Assembly: GCF_004363555.1 (NCBI RefSeq)
Contig: NZ_SNZJ01000014.1
Location: forward strand, 44,403-108,402
Length of the DNA stretch: 64,000 nucleotides
Source of the DNA: Halomonas ventosae
GTDB taxonomy: Bacteria; Pseudomonadota; Gammaproteobacteria; Pseudomonadales; Halomonadaceae
Direction of reading: 5' to 3'
Positions 63,596-64,000 of this stretch are shown here, piece after piece. Made by a program: the position numbers and the translations under genes. Positions within the stretch are counted from its first letter, which is position 1. The number at the start of each line of letters is the position of its first letter. A model generated the notes under the pieces. That model saw nothing but the letters and a program-made list of their open reading frames with translations, was not told the DNA's origin and did no database searches.

Positions 63596-64000
63596 TCTTC
63601 CCCCGACGCCCGACTACGACGCCTGGCCCATCGAGGCCGACCTCGAGAGTGTCTCCTTCACGCCGCGCCTGGTGACGGTGCGCTGGCGCGACGGCCGCGT
63701 GAGCCGCTACCACGGCATCTGGCTGCGCGAGAACGCCGCCGACGACACCACCGTCAACCCGGCGACCCGCGAGCGCATCCTGGATCTCTCCACCCTGCCC
63801 GCCTGGCCGGAGATCGCCGGCGCGGAGATCGACGCCGCCGGCGCGCTGTGCGTGAACTTCGCCCCTGAGGATCGTCGACTGCGCTTCCACCCCGGCTGGC
63901 TGCGCGCCCACGACTACGACAACGCCGAGGACCCCGAGGCGCCGCTGGTGCCGGTGACGACCTGGGAGGGCGGCCCTGAGGCGGGACCCGACACCCTCGA
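63585..64000 (+). CDS. Gamma-butyrobetaine hydroxylase, 5' part
   Basis: The first 138 codons of a gene that runs off the window. It starts at GTG after AGGAGGCTCAG, overlapping the BCCT stop by 11 bases. The visible part is the N-terminal domain of gamma-butyrobetaine dioxygenase: VTVRWRDGRVSRYHGIWLREN, then DLSTLPAW and RLRFHPGWLRAHDYD. This Fe(II)/2-oxoglutarate enzyme makes carnitine from gamma-butyrobetaine, feeding the operon. The catalytic HxD...H motif lies beyond the edge. Confidence 0.88.
   Translation, partial: MTADLPPTPDYDAWPIEADLESVSFTPRLVTVRWRDGRVSRYHGIWLRENAADDTTVNPATRERILDLSTLPAWPEIAGAEIDAAGALCVNFAPEDRRLRFHPGWLRAHDYDNAEDPEAPLVPVTTWEGGPEAGPDTL

Noticed and set aside
1..64000. 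CRISPR array, rRNA genes or complete tRNA genes
   Set aside because: No regularly spaced repeats, rRNA sequence or complete cloverleaf was seen; only the tRNA-Arg 3' half is present.

Overview
The window is GC-rich, densely coded bacterial chromosome. Gene content points to a Halomonas-like gammaproteobacterium (Halomonadaceae): a BCCT transporter with a carnitine degradation operon, a phasin, an assimilatory nasTS/nirBD/nasA nitrate cluster, a Pseudomonas-type arginine transaminase pathway and a copA/copB copper system. The genus is inferred from gene content only.

Left part, 1 to about 19,680, is accessory DNA. It opens with the end of a RidA gene, an M20 amidohydrolase and a catabolic cluster: two GNAT acetyltransferases, a DadA/PuuB-type FAD amine oxidase, an aldehyde dehydrogenase, a double cupin, a third GNAT and an Lrp/AsnC regulator. 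I read this as a possible N-acetyl-protected amine degradation route. A metal block follows: copZ and cueR facing away from each other, an IS1380-like remnant, copB-copA-copS-copR and a cupredoxin gene (minus strand), with two matching candidate CopR boxes, then an orphan MerR gene. A complete IS256-family element abuts a decayed IS66 transposase. At 19,635-19,682 lies only the 3' half of a tRNA-Arg(CCG) gene, followed by a terminator. This is the classic footprint of an island integrated into a tRNA gene. The intact tRNA copy and the integrase would lie left of the window.

19.8-26.3 kb is a four-gene MksB-E-F-G (Wadjet-like SMC plus Toprim nuclease) operon, with overlapping stops and starts and the SMC gene first. 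26.4-27.6 kb holds a KguD/GhrB-type 2-hydroxyacid dehydrogenase and the C-terminal stub of a PfkB sugar kinase.

27.6-39.4 kb is nitrate assimilation: narK, nirD, nirB, a NasB-like flavoprotein, nasS and nasT on the minus strand, and nasA plus a siroheme methyltransferase on the plus strand. A sigma-54 promoter with an NtrC-like site precedes nasA. Terminator hairpins sit directly before the ribosome binding sites of both nasA and the nir operon, as expected for NasT (ANTAR) antitermination.

39.7-47 kb holds an ATP-grasp ligase, two divergent CocE/NonD hydrolase paralogues, a phasin whose promoter overlaps a perfect palindrome, and a CDF transporter. 47-54.2 kb is an arginine/4-guanidinobutyrate module: a sigma-54 activator, then gbuA behind a -24/-12 promoter, a YjiH-family transporter, an AruI-like decarboxylase and a KauB-like dehydrogenase. 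54.4-58.1 kb is putA without the DNA-binding domain, then an HPP membrane protein. 59.4 kb to the end is a carnitine operon: dehydrocarnitine cleavage enzyme, carnitine dehydrogenase, thioesterase, BCCT transporter and the start of gamma-butyrobetaine hydroxylase, which runs off the window.
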